43,109 nucleotides of DNA. Origin: Pseudodesulfovibrio sp. S3. GTDB lineage: Bacteria; Desulfobacterota; Desulfovibrionia; Desulfovibrionales; Desulfovibrionaceae. The translations under genes and the position numbers were made by a program. The stretch covers positions 1 through 43,109 of the forward strand of contig NZ_QTZO01000020.1 of the NCBI RefSeq assembly GCF_004025585.1, in the 5' to 3' direction. The notes below the pieces were generated by a model. It was not told the origin of the DNA, searched no databases, and was given only the letters and a program-made list of their open reading frames with translations. This document shows positions 8,284 through 17,632 of the stretch, one piece after another; positions within the stretch are counted from its first letter, which is position 1, and every line of letters begins with the position of its first letter.

Positions 8284-8313
8284 GCGGCCGCCTCTTTTGG
8301 GGGCGGTTTTTTT
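8284..8313 (+). terminator. Terminator-like hairpin in the cobD-cobQ leader
   Basis: CCGCCTC pairs with GGGGCGG (one wobble) and is followed by seven T. It lies on the plus strand 90 bases before the CobD-CobQ gene and downstream of a divergent gene start, so it does not end any visible gene. It may be an attenuator or the end of a small RNA. I looked for a cobalamin riboswitch in 8072-8405 and did not find its conserved B12 box; the rest of this 334-base gap shows nothing else recognisable. Confidence 0.6.
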
Positions 8314-8405
8314 GTCTTCCTGAAGTGGACACCCGAACGCTTTCCGCGTATTTAATTCAGAAGTCTTGAATTTCTCTAGACTTGAAGCGCGGATGGCGAT
8401 TTTTC

Positions 8406-11087
8406 ATGGCGAAGCAGAGTCTATTTGCGGGGATTCCCGATATCCTGGATGAACAGAAATTCGCTCATGGCGGGAACGTGCGGCGCATGGCCGAGACCGC
8501 CGGGTGTTCGCCCGAGGAGATTCTCGATTTTTCCGCCAACGTGAACCCGCTCGGACCGCCGCCGTGGCTGGGGCAGGTGGTGGGGCAGGCGCTGCAATCC
8601 GTTGATTCGTACCCGGACCCTGAGAGCCACGACCTGATCATGGCCGCCTCGGAAAAGTACAAGGTCTGGCCCACGCAGGTGGTGGCCGGCAACGGCGCGT
8701 CCGAACTGCTTTTCGCCATCGCGGGCATGGGACGGCACCGCCAGGCCATTATTCCTTCGCCCACCTATGTGGATTATGCCCGTGCCTGCAAGGCGCACCG
8801 CCTGTCTGTTGTCGAGGCGGGCATGAGCGAGGATTTCCAGGTGGATTTCCCGGCCATGGGGTCGCTGCTGACCACGCCGTCCATCGTGTTTCTGTGCAGC
8901 CCGAACAATCCCACCGGTACCCTGGTGTCCGCCAGCGACCTGCGCGAAGTGGCGGCCATGTTTCCGCAGTCGCTCTTTGTGGTGGACGAGTCCTTTGCCG
9001 ATTTCCTGCCCCAGGATGCGGACCGGCTCGTGCGTGACCGGCCTGCCAACGTGATCACGGTCCTTTCCCTGACCAAATTCTATGCCATTCCCGGCATCCG
9101 GCTCGGCCTGGCCTTTGCGGACCCGGACATCATCTTGCGCATCAGGCAGCGTATGCCCGCTTGGTCCGTGAATGCCCTGGCGCAGAAGGTCGGGGTGCGC
9201 TGCCTCAAGGACACGCAGTATGCGGTCCATACCCGCGAGCAGACCAGCCTGTTGCGTGAAGGTCTGGCCGCCGGGTTGCGCCAGGTACCCGGCATCAGGG
9301 TTTTTCCCGGCACGGCCAATTATCTGTTCTGCCGCATGGAACGGATCGGTCGTGACGCGGTCTGGCTGCGCGACCGGCTCCTGGCCGAGCACCGAATCGG
9401 TATCCGGCTGTGCGGCAATTACACCGGCCTGGACGACAACTGGTTCAGGGTGGCCGTGCGGGACAAGGACGACAACGAGCGGCTGATACGGGCCATGGAG
9501 GCGGTCAGCGGCACGGCTCGCGCCCCGCTGGTCACCCGTACCAGGAAGACGCCCGCCCTGATGATCCAGGGCACCAGCTCCAATGCGGGCAAATCCGTGC
9601 TGGCCGCGGCCTTTTGTCGCATTTTCTTGCAGGACGGGTACAACGTGGCCCCGTTCAAGGCGCAGAACATGTCCCTCAATTCCTACGTCACGGACCAGGG
9701 CGGGGAGATGGGGCGCGCTCAGGTGACTCAGGCCATGGCCTGCCGCCTCAAGCCCGATGTGCGTATGAACCCGGTGCTGCTCAAGCCCGGCTCGGACACC
9801 GGTTCCCAGGTCATCGTCATGGGCCAGCCCGTGGGCAACATGGCCGTGCGCGAATATGTGGAATACAAACCCCGTGCCTTTGAAGCGGTCAAGGCTGCCT
9901 ACGATTCCCTGGCCAACGAATATGACATCATGGTTCTTGAAGGGGCGGGCAGTCCGGCCGAAGTGAACCTGAAGCACCACGACATCGTGAACATGGCCAT
10001 GGCCGAGTATGCGGACGCCCGCGTCCTGCTGACCGGCGATATTGACCGGGGCGGCGTGTTCGCTTCCATGGTCGGGACCATGAACCTGCTCACGCCCGCG
10101 GAACGGAACATGGTGGAGGGCTTAATCATCAACCGGTTCAGGGGGGACGCCTCGCTGCTGGACCCGGCCTTTGGCCAGATGTTCGAGCATACGGGCAAGC
10201 CGGTCATGGGCACGGTGCCGTATATCCATTCCCTGGGACTGCCCGAGGAGGACTCGGTCTCCTTCAAGGACGGGTTCAGGCCGGAATCGAACAAGTTTCC
10301 CGACGAGCAGTGTGTGGAGATAGTGGTCCTTGATCTGCCGCGCATCTCCAATTTCAACGACATCGACCCGCTCTACGCTGAACCGGACGTGAAGGTGCGT
10401 GTGGTCTCCGATGCACGCGACGTGGGTATCCCGGATGCGGTCATCATCCCCGGCTCCAAGTCCACGGTGCCGGACATGCGTGTTTTGAAAGGCATGGGCA
10501 TGGCTGCGGTCCTGCGCGAGTTGGCGGGTGACGGTCACCGGACCCGTATCGTGGGTATCTGCGGCGGTTTCCAGATGCTCGGCCAGACCGTTGACGATCC
10601 CTTTGGACTGGAGTCCGAGACCACCCGCGTGGAAGGCTTCGGCCTGCTGCCGGTGCAGACCGCCCTGGCCCCGGAAAAGACCCTGACCCGCACCTGGGGC
10701 GTGCACTCCGCTTCGGGCCGGTCCGTGCACGGTTATGAAATTCATCACGGCAGGACAGAGCCGCTCTCCGACTCCCTGCGCGTGGCCCTGCGCGACAATG
10801 CGGGTGAGCCGATGGGATACATGCGGGCCGACAACCGGGTGCTGGGCACCTACCTGCACGGGCTGTTCGACGCGGACGGTTTCCGGCGCTGGTTCATCGA
10901 CCAGTTGCGTATGGACAAGGGACTCTCGCCCCTGGAAGAGATCCAGACCACCTTCGACCTGGAGGACGCCCTGGACCATCTGGCTTCGGTCGTGCGTGAG
11001 GCCATATGCATGGACCGGGTCTACAAGGCGCTGGGCCTGTCCGGCTGCTGCACCCAGGCCAGCCTGTTCTACAAGATGGGCGGCTGA
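8406..11087 (+). CDS. cobD-cobQ: CobD-CobQ fusion: threonine-phosphate decarboxylase / cobyric acid synthase
   Basis: An 893-aa fusion of two cobalamin-synthesis enzymes. Residues about 15-365 are a PLP-dependent class I aminotransferase-fold CobD (HGGN near 21-24, [12 protein letters not shown] lysine Lys224 in [10 protein letters not shown]), which makes (R)-1-amino-2-propanol phosphate. Residues about 384-893 are CobQ: the P-loop-like [12 protein letters not shown] (387-397), [22 protein letters not shown] and a glutamine amidotransferase domain with nucleophile Cys719 in [10 protein letters not shown] and a late HGLFD. CobQ amidates four side chains of adenosylcobyrinic acid a,c-diamide. 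The fusion joins the enzyme making the aminopropanol arm with the enzyme making its acceptor. ATG 8406 begins the family similarity; a TTG at 8382 in frame is an alternative. cobT lies 20 kb away. Confidence 0.93.
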   Translation: MAKQSLFAGIPDILDEQKFAHGGNVRRMAETAGCSPEEILDFSANVNPLGPPPWLGQVVGQALQSVDSYPDPESHDLIMAASEKYKVWPTQVVAGNGASELLFAIAGMGRHRQAIIPSPTYVDYARACKAHRLSVVEAGMSEDFQVDFPAMGSLLTTPSIVFLCSPNNPTGTLVSASDLREVAAMFPQSLFVVDESFADFLPQDADRLVRDRPANVITVLSLTKFYAIPGIRLGLAFADPDIILRIRQRMPAWSVNALAQKVGVRCLKDTQYAVHTREQTSLLREGLAAGLRQVPGIRVFPGTANYLFCRMERIGRDAVWLRDRLLAEHRIGIRLCGNYTGLDDNWFRVAVRDKDDNERLIRAMEAVSGTARAPLVTRTRKTPALMIQGTSSNAGKSVLAAAFCRIFLQDGYNVAPFKAQNMSLNSYVTDQGGEMGRAQVTQAMACRLKPDVRMNPVLLKPGSDTGSQVIVMGQPVGNMAVREYVEYKPRAFEAVKAAYDSLANEYDIMVLEGAGSPAEVNLKHHDIVNMAMAEYADARVLLTGDIDRGGVFASMVGTMNLLTPAERNMVEGLIINRFRGDASLLDPAFGQMFEHTGKPVMGTVPYIHSLGLPEEDSVSFKDGFRPESNKFPDEQCVEIVVLDLPRISNFNDIDPLYAEPDVKVRVVSDARDVGIPDAVIIPGSKSTVPDMRVLKGMGMAAVLRELAGDGHRTRIVGICGGFQMLGQTVDDPFGLESETTRVEGFGLLPVQTALAPEKTLTRTWGVHSASGRSVHGYEIHHGRTEPLSDSLRVALRDNAGEPMGYMRADNRVLGTYLHGLFDADGFRRWFIDQLRMDKGLSPLEEIQTTFDLEDALDHLASVVREAICMDRVYKALGLSGCCTQASLFYKMGG

Positions 11088-11134
11088 GAATCCGGGACCA
11101 ACCGTTTCGGCGGGGCCGTGTCTTTTTTGTCCGG

Positions 11135-12805
11135 TTATGCTTTGCGACTGCGGGCGCTGGCCACGGTGCAGGTGTTTTTTCCTTTGGATTTGGATTCGTA
11201 CATGGCCTGGTCCGCGCTCTTCAGGAGCTCGTTTTCCGTGTCTTCGTGATCCGGGAAAACAGCCACGCCGATGCTGCCTCCGATCTCCACCGTGCCTGCT
11301 TTCAGGTCAAAGGAACGGCACAGTTCTCGGACGATCTTTTCACCCACCCGGGCCGCTTCCTCCACGTTGTGAACCTCACTCAGGATGATCGCGAATTCAT
11401 CACCGCCGAGCCGGGCCACGGTGTCGGTGCTCCTGACGGAGGTGGACAAGGTCCCGCTCACCTTGATCAGCAGTTCGTCGCCTGCCTGGTGCCCCTTGGT
11501 GTCGTTGACCTCCTTGAAGCCGTCCAGGTCGATGTAGAGCAGGGCGAGTTTGCGATCATAGCGCCTGGCGTTGGCGATGCCTGCGGTCAGCCGGTCAAAG
11601 AACAGCTTGCGGTTGGGCAGGCCGGTCAGGGGGTCGTACAGGGCCAGGGCGATCAGTTGGGCCTGGTACATCCGACGGCGGGAGATGGCCAATGCCAGGT
11701 GCCATGCCCCGAAGGCGACCACCATGAACAGGGCACCTCCCCCCATGAACAGCCTGAAAAGAAGGGAATGTGTGTAGCCGTTGAGGATTTCAGGCCGGAT
11801 ATGGGACAGCAGTATCCAGTAGTATCCTCTCCGGGCGTCATCTGCTGAACCTCCGTCAACTTGCGGGTTTAGGCTCGTGCTGAAGGACCGCCCTTCAGCC
11901 AGGGGGTAGATCTTTTTGTATGTGAACAAACCGTTGTCAGTGGAGATTTGTCCTTGTTGGGTGGCCGTAATCCGCTGCCACTCGTCAGGGTAGTCCTCGG
12001 CAAAGGAGTCTTTTTCCCGGCCCTTGAACATGAATCCCCATTCCCTGCTTTCGTCGGGGTGGAGCAGCCAGTAGCCGCTTTGATTCATGAGCATCTTGGT
12101 CCCTTCTGACGCAATCCCGGAGTGGATGATTCGCTTCAGCAGTGTTTTTGCAGTATAGTTGATCAGGACTATGCCCCTTTTGTTGCCGGCGGAGTCGAAT
12201 ACCGGGGTTCCGAACCGCATCATCGGCGTCAAGGGGTGCTCCACCTGGCCGTTTTCGATGTTGAGGTCGAGCGGGGAAATGAAAATGTCCCGGTCCCCGA
12301 GGGCGAAGCATTCCTTGAAGTAGTACCTGTCTCCCTTGTTCTGCAGTTGATTCGCAGGAACCGTCTCAATCTGCCCATCCCGGTCATTGACGCGGACCCG
12401 CTCCATTCCGGTGGCGTCCAGATAGCGGATTTGGTCGTAGACTTTTTTACTCTCTGCAAGACGGACGTACTCGAGTTGCATGGCCTTGATCTGTTCCTCG
12501 CTGCCGGAGCCGAGAAGGAGTATCAACTCGTTTTGCTTGGCAAGAAACAGGACGTCACCGGATATATGGTTAAGCTCCTCCGTGATCGCTGTCCCCTGGA
12601 GTTCCAGGGAATGGAATTCGAGCGTCTTGAGTTCCTTCAGGAAGGAATTGATGTCAAAGTAGTAGAGGACCGCTGCGCCGCCGCCCAGAACAAAGCCTAC
12701 CAGGAGGAAGAGCAGGAAAAAGAGGTTCATCGCCTTCTGGATGACTTTTTGGTCTTCTCTTTGTGCCGCCTTGACACTTTTTGTGTGGGTATTCCTGAGA
12801 ACCAT
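11135..12805 (-). CDS. Membrane-bound diguanylate cyclase with periplasmic sensor
   Basis: A 556-aa GGDEF protein. Transmembrane segment 1 spans about residues 26-50. A periplasmic Cache/PDC-like domain follows, with the typical YDQIRYLDATGMERVRVND and GDRYYFKECF. Segment 2 lies near 345-372, and the cytoplasmic GGDEF domain starts at DPLTGLPNRKLFFDRL. The active-site motif is intact (ARLGGDEFAIIL), and an inhibitory I-site RxxD (RSTD) stands five residues before it, so the protein is probably an active, product-inhibited cyclase making c-di-GMP. No EAL domain. The ATG at 12805 follows AAGGAG; an upstream in-frame ATG at 12847 has no such site. Convergent with the cobD-cobQ gene. Confidence 0.92.
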   Translation of the reverse strand: MVLRNTHTKSVKAAQREDQKVIQKAMNLFFLLFLLVGFVLGGGAAVLYYFDINSFLKELKTLEFHSLELQGTAITEELNHISGDVLFLAKQNELILLLGSGSEEQIKAMQLEYVRLAESKKVYDQIRYLDATGMERVRVNDRDGQIETVPANQLQNKGDRYYFKECFALGDRDIFISPLDLNIENGQVEHPLTPMMRFGTPVFDSAGNKRGIVLINYTAKTLLKRIIHSGIASEGTKMLMNQSGYWLLHPDESREWGFMFKGREKDSFAEDYPDEWQRITATQQGQISTDNGLFTYKKIYPLAEGRSFSTSLNPQVDGGSADDARRGYYWILLSHIRPEILNGYTHSLLFRLFMGGGALFMVVAFGAWHLALAISRRRMYQAQLIALALYDPLTGLPNRKLFFDRLTAGIANARRYDRKLALLYIDLDGFKEVNDTKGHQAGDELLIKVSGTLSTSVRSTDTVARLGGDEFAIILSEVHNVEEAARVGEKIVRELCRSFDLKAGTVEIGGSIGVAVFPDHEDTENELLKSADQAMYESKSKGKNTCTVASARSRKA

Positions 12806-13048
12806 GTGGATCTCCTTCGTCAACAGAGTTCGTTCCGTATCGGTCACTGAGTGCAGCTGTGGCGGCGAGGCAGTGGCAGATTGCGCTTCTTATTTACTAT
12901 TGTAACATGGGGAGATAATCAAGAAAAGTAAGGGCGTTCTCTGTCCGGCAGGAGGGAAATGGCCGTTTTGGTGGCTGTCAAACGTCCCTGCGAAGGGGCA
13001 AATAAGCCTGGACGAAAGAGTATTTTGTCGCAAACACCTGTTCGAGTA

Positions 13049-13077
13049 TTGACTTGCGGTTCAAAAACAGGTTTTTA
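13049..13077 (+). promoter_or_regulatory. Possible sigma-70 promoter for the CBS-ACT / liv cluster
   Basis: TTGACT, a 17-base spacer and TTTTTA. The -35 is good and the -10 poor. It lies about 137 bases before the CBS-ACT start. The 408-base gap 12806-13213 between this gene and the divergent cyclase shows no other feature I can support. Confidence 0.35.
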
Positions 13078-13213
13078 GGGATGCCGTCGGCAGGATATGC
13101 CGTTCATGGTCGGAATTGCGCCGCTCAATGAAAACGTGTATCCACCCTGAACGAATATATGTCATTTGAGGCTAACAGAGAGTGCCCATGCGGCCACTGC
13201 CAAGGAGGAATTC

Positions 13214-13870
13214 ATGTACGTTGGACTGAAAATGCTTCGCGACTTCGTCACAGTCACCCCCCACACTCTGGTCAAAGACGCCCAGAAGCAGCTGGAGGAC
13301 AGCAAGCTCTGGATGCTCCTGGTGGTGAACGACGACGGCAAGCTGGTCGGCTACGTGCGCAAGGAAGACATCTCCGCAGCCCTGCCCAGCATCATGACCT
13401 CCCTTGAAAAACACGAGATCAACTACCTGATGAGCAAGCTCACCGTGGAAAAGATCTATCGCACGGACATCAAGACCGTGGCCCCGGAGACCGAAATCGA
13501 GGGCGCGGCCGACATGATGTTCGAAATGAACCTGGCCGGACTGGCCGTGGTCGGCGATGCCGGAGAGCTTATCGGGTATATAAATCGAAACGTCATGCTC
13601 GACGTTTTGGCCGAAGAGATGGGATATCGTGAGGGCGGCAGCCGGCTGACCCTTGAGGTCGAGGACCGTTCAGGCGTGCTTTACGAAGTCGCCGGCGTCA
13701 TCGCCAACATGAAGATGTCCATCATCTCCACCGGCACCTTCTTCTTTAACGGACGCAGAATAGTTGTCGTCCGCATAGATACCGAAGACCCGTCCACTGT
13801 CGCTACGGCGCTCAGGGATCGGGGCTACAAACTGGTCACTCCCGAAGATTTCGTGGGAGAATGGACCTAA
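13214..13870 (+). CDS. CBS-ACT domain protein, likely ligand sensor
   Basis: A 218-aa cytoplasmic protein with two CBS motifs (about 8-60 and 80-140, the first with LLVVNDDGKLVGYVRKEDI, the second with LAVVGDAGELIGYINRNVM) and a C-terminal ACT domain (about 145-215, TLEVEDRSGVLYEVAGVIA). CBS pairs bind adenosyl nucleotides and ACT domains often bind amino acids, so it is probably a sensor; there is no DNA-binding domain. The ATG at 13214 follows a perfect AAGGAGG. It heads a run of same-strand genes for a LIV-type transporter and CoA ligases, with 112 bases to livG, so it may sense the transported compound or cell energy state. The target is unknown. Confidence 0.85.
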   Translation: MYVGLKMLRDFVTVTPHTLVKDAQKQLEDSKLWMLLVVNDDGKLVGYVRKEDISAALPSIMTSLEKHEINYLMSKLTVEKIYRTDIKTVAPETEIEGAADMMFEMNLAGLAVVGDAGELIGYINRNVMLDVLAEEMGYREGGSRLTLEVEDRSGVLYEVAGVIANMKMSIISTGTFFFNGRRIVVVRIDTEDPSTVATALRDRGYKLVTPEDFVGEWT

Positions 13871-13982
13871 GGGCTCATCCGCCGATTCGATAGCATATGG
13901 ACCGGGGCGGTGTTAGCGTATTCACCGACCGGCCGTGCAACGTCGCTTGGGACGGTGTGTCCTTAACCATAATTGCAGGATT

Positions 13983-14780
13983 ATGGCATATCTCGACGTC
14001 AGTGACGTAACACTCACCTTCAAGGGCATAGCCGCCCTTATGGGGGTGTCCTTCGCCGTTGAACAGGGGACCATCGCGTCCCTCATCGGTCCCAACGGTG
14101 CCGGAAAAACCTCCATGCTCAACTGTATCAGCGGTCGCTACATCCCCGATGGCGGGGCCGGTGGCCCATGCTCCATTTCCCTGGACGGCGAATGTCTGCT
14201 GTCCCTGCCCGCGCACAAACGCACGGAGTTGGGACTTTCCCGGACATTCCAGAACATTGCCCTGTTCAAGGGCTTGTCCGTCCTGGACAACCTGATGGTC
14301 GGTCGGCACAGCCAGATCAATTACGGGCTGCTCTCCTCCATCTTCTATTTCGGCAAGGCGGTTCGTACCGAACAAAAGCACCGCCGCCGCGTGGAGGATG
14401 TCATCGACTTTCTCAACCTTTCACCCTACCGGCACCAACACGCGGGACGCCTTCCCTACGGAGTGCAGAAAAGGGTGGAACTTGGACGCGCACTGGCCGC
14501 CGAGCCCAAGCTCATCCTCCTGGATGAACCCATGGCAGGCATGAACCTCGAAGAAACCGAGGACATGGCCCGATATATCCTGGACATTGCCGAAGAATGG
14601 GGCGTCACCGTCCTGTTGGTCGAGCACGACATGGGGGTTGTCATGGACATCTCCGACAAGGTCGTGGTCATCGACTTCGGCTCCAAGATCGCCGAGGGCA
14701 CGCCGGACGAGGTGCAGGCGGACAAGGACGTCATCGCTGCCTATCTGGGCACCGAAGACGCCGCATTCACAGGGAGATAG
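13983..14780 (+). CDS. livG: LIV-type ABC transporter ATP-binding protein (LivG-like)
   Basis: One of two ATPase subunits of a branched-chain-amino-acid-family importer; 265 aa. Walker A GPNGAGKTS, a Q-loop region RTFQN, Walker B LILLDEPMAGMN and the switch histidine in LLVEHDMGVVMDISD are all present. The signature motif is LPYGVQKRVELGRAL, a divergent form of LSYGQQRRLEIARAL. The C-terminus has the LivG-type IAEGTPDEVQADKDVIAAYLG. ATG 13983 follows GCAGGA. An acyl-CoA synthetase gene follows within 50 bases, so the ATPase and ligase appear to be co-transcribed. Confidence 0.93.
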   Translation: MAYLDVSDVTLTFKGIAALMGVSFAVEQGTIASLIGPNGAGKTSMLNCISGRYIPDGGAGGPCSISLDGECLLSLPAHKRTELGLSRTFQNIALFKGLSVLDNLMVGRHSQINYGLLSSIFYFGKAVRTEQKHRRRVEDVIDFLNLSPYRHQHAGRLPYGVQKRVELGRALAAEPKLILLDEPMAGMNLEETEDMARYILDIAEEWGVTVLLVEHDMGVVMDISDKVVVIDFGSKIAEGTPDEVQADKDVIAAYLGTEDAAFTGR

Positions 14781-14828
14781 GAAACAGGAAGGCCCGGCTG
14801 TCAGCCGAGATAAAATAAAGGAATTTTC

Positions 14829-16742
14829 ATGGCAAAACCATACAAGACCACGTTGCCCCGGCTGCTCGTCAAGCAGGCCGAGGAGCGCGCTCAGAAGACC
14901 GCTCTTCGCGAGAAGGAGTGGGGGGTCTGGCAACCGTTCACCTGGCAGGACAGCCTGCGCACCGCTGCGGAGTTTGCCTGCGGCCTTGAAGCGCTGGGCC
15001 TTACGCGGGGCGACATCGTCATCCTCATAGGCAACAACCGTCCGGAATGGATCTGGGCCGAGCTTGCCATCCAGGCCCTGGGCGGCATGGCTTTGGGGCT
15101 GTATCAGGACTCGCCCGCAGAGGAAATCGAATACATTTTCGCACTGTCGGAGTGCAAGCTGGTGGTGGCCGAGGATCAGGAGCAGGTGGACAAGATGCTC
15201 TCCTTCCGCGACAACCTGCCCAGCCTTGAGTACATTATTTACCACGATTCCAAAGGGCTGAAGGCTTACGAGGCCGAAGTCCCAGGGCTGAAGAGCTTTA
15301 AGGCGATACGTCGTCTGGGCCGCGAAAAATGCAAGGACTGCATTTCCCGGTTCCGTGAACTGACCCGCCTGATCAAGCCCGAAGATCCGTGTCTCATCGC
15401 CACCACGTCGGGCACCACCGGTCGCCCCAAACTGGCCATGCTTTCGCATAAGAACCTGCTCTCCATGGCCCACAATCTGGGTCAGCATGATCCCAAGTCG
15501 GCCACGGACGAGTTTGTCTCCTTCCTGCCCCTGGCCTGGATGGGCGAGCAGATGATGGCCGTGGCTTCGGCCCTGCTGTTCGGGTTCTGCGTCAATTTCC
15601 CCGAGACCCCGGCCACGGCTTCTGCCGATTCGCGGGAGATCGGCCCGCATTTCATCTTCTCCCCGCCGCGGGTGTATGAATCCATCGCCGCCAAGGTGGC
15701 GGGAGACATCATGGAGACCACTCCGCTCAAGCGGTTTCTCTACAATCTTTTCCTGCCCATCGGTTACGAGTACGTGGACACGGTGTTTGCGGGAAAAACC
15801 CCATCCGCCTGGTTGAAATTCAAGTACTTCGTTGCCGATCAGGGGCTGTTCCGCGCCCTGCGAGACCGGCTCGGCTTTTCCCGTATGCGCAGCGCCACCA
15901 CGGGCGGGGCTGCATTGGGACCGGACATCTTCCGCTTCTTCCACGCCCTGGGCGTGAAGCTCAAGCAGATTTACGGGCAGACCGAAATCGCAGGCATTTC
16001 CTGTATCCACAAGGAAGGAGAGGTCGATTTTACCTCAGTGGGCGCACCCATCCCGGAGACCGAGGTCAGGATATCGGACGAGGGCGAGATCCTTTCCCGT
16101 TCCCCGGCGGTATTCCTCGGCTATTACAAGAATGAGGGGGCCACCAGGGAGACCGTGACCGAGGACGGCTGGCTGCTCTCGGGCGACGCCGGTTATTTCG
16201 ACGGAAACGGGCGTCTGGTGGTCATCGACCGGCTGAAGGATGTCATGCATCTCAACGATGGAACCCAGTTCTCGCCGCAGTTCCTGGAAAACAAGGTCAA
16301 ATTCTCGCCGTTCCTGCGTGAATCCGTGATCCTGGGCAACGGACGGGACCATGTCACGGCCATTCTGTGCATCGACATGGCCATCGTGGGACACTGGGCC
16401 GAGACCCAGATGATCACCTACACCACCTATCAGGATCTGGCCGCCAAGGACGAGGTCTATGCATTGGTCAAGCGGGAGATTGCCAAGACCAACGAGACAC
16501 TGCCCGAAGCAACGCGGATTCAACGGTTCTGCCTGCTCTACAAGGAACTGGACCCGGACGACGGAGAACTGACCCGAACGCGCAAGGTCCGGCGCACGAC
16601 CATCAGCGAGCGGTATGGTTCGCTCATCAACGCGCTGTATACCGATGCCTGCGCCCTGAATCTGGAAACCGAGATCACCTACCAGGACGGCCGGGTGCGA
16701 CAGATATGCGGCGACATCCGCATCGAGGACATGGAGGCTTAA
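14829..16742 (+). CDS. AMP-forming acyl-CoA synthetase (long-chain type)
   Basis: A 637-aa adenylate-forming enzyme that should activate a carboxylic acid with ATP and then load CoA. Motifs are intact: the P-loop TTSGTTGRPK (about 192-201), IYGQTEIAG, the hinge-type GWLLSGDAGYFDGNGRLVVIDRLKD. It most resembles the long-chain acyl-CoA synthetase (FAA1-like) branch. The substrate cannot be read from sequence. It lies between livG and livH, ATG 14829 after AAGGAA, and its last codons contain the ribosome-binding site (GGAGG) of livH, which begins at the next base after the stop. This placement suggests that the imported compound is turned into a CoA thioester on entry. Confidence 0.88.
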   Translation: MAKPYKTTLPRLLVKQAEERAQKTALREKEWGVWQPFTWQDSLRTAAEFACGLEALGLTRGDIVILIGNNRPEWIWAELAIQALGGMALGLYQDSPAEEIEYIFALSECKLVVAEDQEQVDKMLSFRDNLPSLEYIIYHDSKGLKAYEAEVPGLKSFKAIRRLGREKCKDCISRFRELTRLIKPEDPCLIATTSGTTGRPKLAMLSHKNLLSMAHNLGQHDPKSATDEFVSFLPLAWMGEQMMAVASALLFGFCVNFPETPATASADSREIGPHFIFSPPRVYESIAAKVAGDIMETTPLKRFLYNLFLPIGYEYVDTVFAGKTPSAWLKFKYFVADQGLFRALRDRLGFSRMRSATTGGAALGPDIFRFFHALGVKLKQIYGQTEIAGISCIHKEGEVDFTSVGAPIPETEVRISDEGEILSRSPAVFLGYYKNEGATRETVTEDGWLLSGDAGYFDGNGRLVVIDRLKDVMHLNDGTQFSPQFLENKVKFSPFLRESVILGNGRDHVTAILCIDMAIVGHWAETQMITYTTYQDLAAKDEVYALVKREIAKTNETLPEATRIQRFCLLYKELDPDDGELTRTRKVRRTTISERYGSLINALYTDACALNLETEITYQDGRVRQICGDIRIEDMEA

Positions 16743-17630
16743 GTGGAATATTACCTGCAACTCATCGTCAACGGCCTGGTGGTCGGCGGCATTTATTCTC
16801 TGGTGGCCCTCGGGTTCGTCATCATCTACAAGGCAACCAAGGTCGTGAACTTTGCCCAGGGTGAGCTGGTCATGGTCGGGGCATATATCTGCTTCGCCCT
16901 CACGGTCCAGCTGCACATCCCGTTCATCTGGGCCTTCCTGATCACCCTGGTCTTCTCGGTCCTGCTCGGCCTGGCCATCGAGCGCATGATACTCAGGCCG
17001 CTCATCGGCGAGGAGCACATCTCGGTCATCATGGTCACCGTGGGCATGAGTTCGGTGCTCAAGTCCCTGGTGCAGCTTTTCTGGGGTACCCAGATCAAGG
17101 TCTACCCCCAGGTTTTGCCCTCGGAACCGATCATGATCGCGGGGCTGCCCGTGGCCCCGGTCTACATTGCGGCCTTTGCGCTGTCCGCGGTCCTGTTCGC
17201 CATCTTCTCGGTCTTTTTCAAGTATTCGCGCACCGGCATCGCCATGCGGGCCACGGCCTTTGACCAGCAGGCCGCCCAGTCCATGGGCATCGGCATCAAG
17301 AACATCTTTGCCATGAGCTGGTGCATTGCCTGCGTGGTGTCCGCCGTGGGCGGCGTGATCCTGGGCAACATCAACGGCATCAACTCCCATATCGGCCACC
17401 TCGGCCTCAAGGTCTTTCCGGCGGTCATTCTCGGCGGCCTGGATTCCCTGCTCGGCGCGGCGCTCGGCGGTCTGATCATCGGCGTCCTGGAAAACGTCTG
17501 TGACGGTGCGGCCCGGCAACTGCTCGGCCTGGGCGGCTTCCGCGAGGTCGCGGCCTTCATCATTCTGGTCGTCATCCTGATGATCAAACCCTATGGTCTG
17601 TTCGGGACCAAAGAGATCGAGAGGGTCTAG
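16743..17630 (+). CDS. livH: LIV-type ABC transporter permease (LivH-like)
   Basis: A 295-aa integral membrane protein with about eight hydrophobic segments and the family signature near its start (GGIYSLVALGFVIIYKATKVVNFAQGELVM). The cytoplasmic loop with SRTGIAMRATAFDQQAAQSMGI contacts the ATPase, and AVILGGLDSLLGAALGGLIIG is typical of the C-terminal part. Start codon GTG at 16743, directly after the stop of the synthetase; GGAGG six bases upstream lies inside that gene. It pairs with the LivM-like permease that follows after two bases. Confidence 0.93.
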   Translation: MEYYLQLIVNGLVVGGIYSLVALGFVIIYKATKVVNFAQGELVMVGAYICFALTVQLHIPFIWAFLITLVFSVLLGLAIERMILRPLIGEEHISVIMVTVGMSSVLKSLVQLFWGTQIKVYPQVLPSEPIMIAGLPVAPVYIAAFALSAVLFAIFSVFFKYSRTGIAMRATAFDQQAAQSMGIGIKNIFAMSWCIACVVSAVGGVILGNINGINSHIGHLGLKVFPAVILGGLDSLLGAALGGLIIGVLENVCDGAARQLLGLGGFREVAAFIILVVILMIKPYGLFGTKEIERV

Positions 17631-17632
17631 TC

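Noticed and set aside
8072..8405. Cobalamin riboswitch before cobD-cobQ
   Set aside because: Neither the B12 box nor the usual GCCACTG-type end could be found by eye, also not before cobT.
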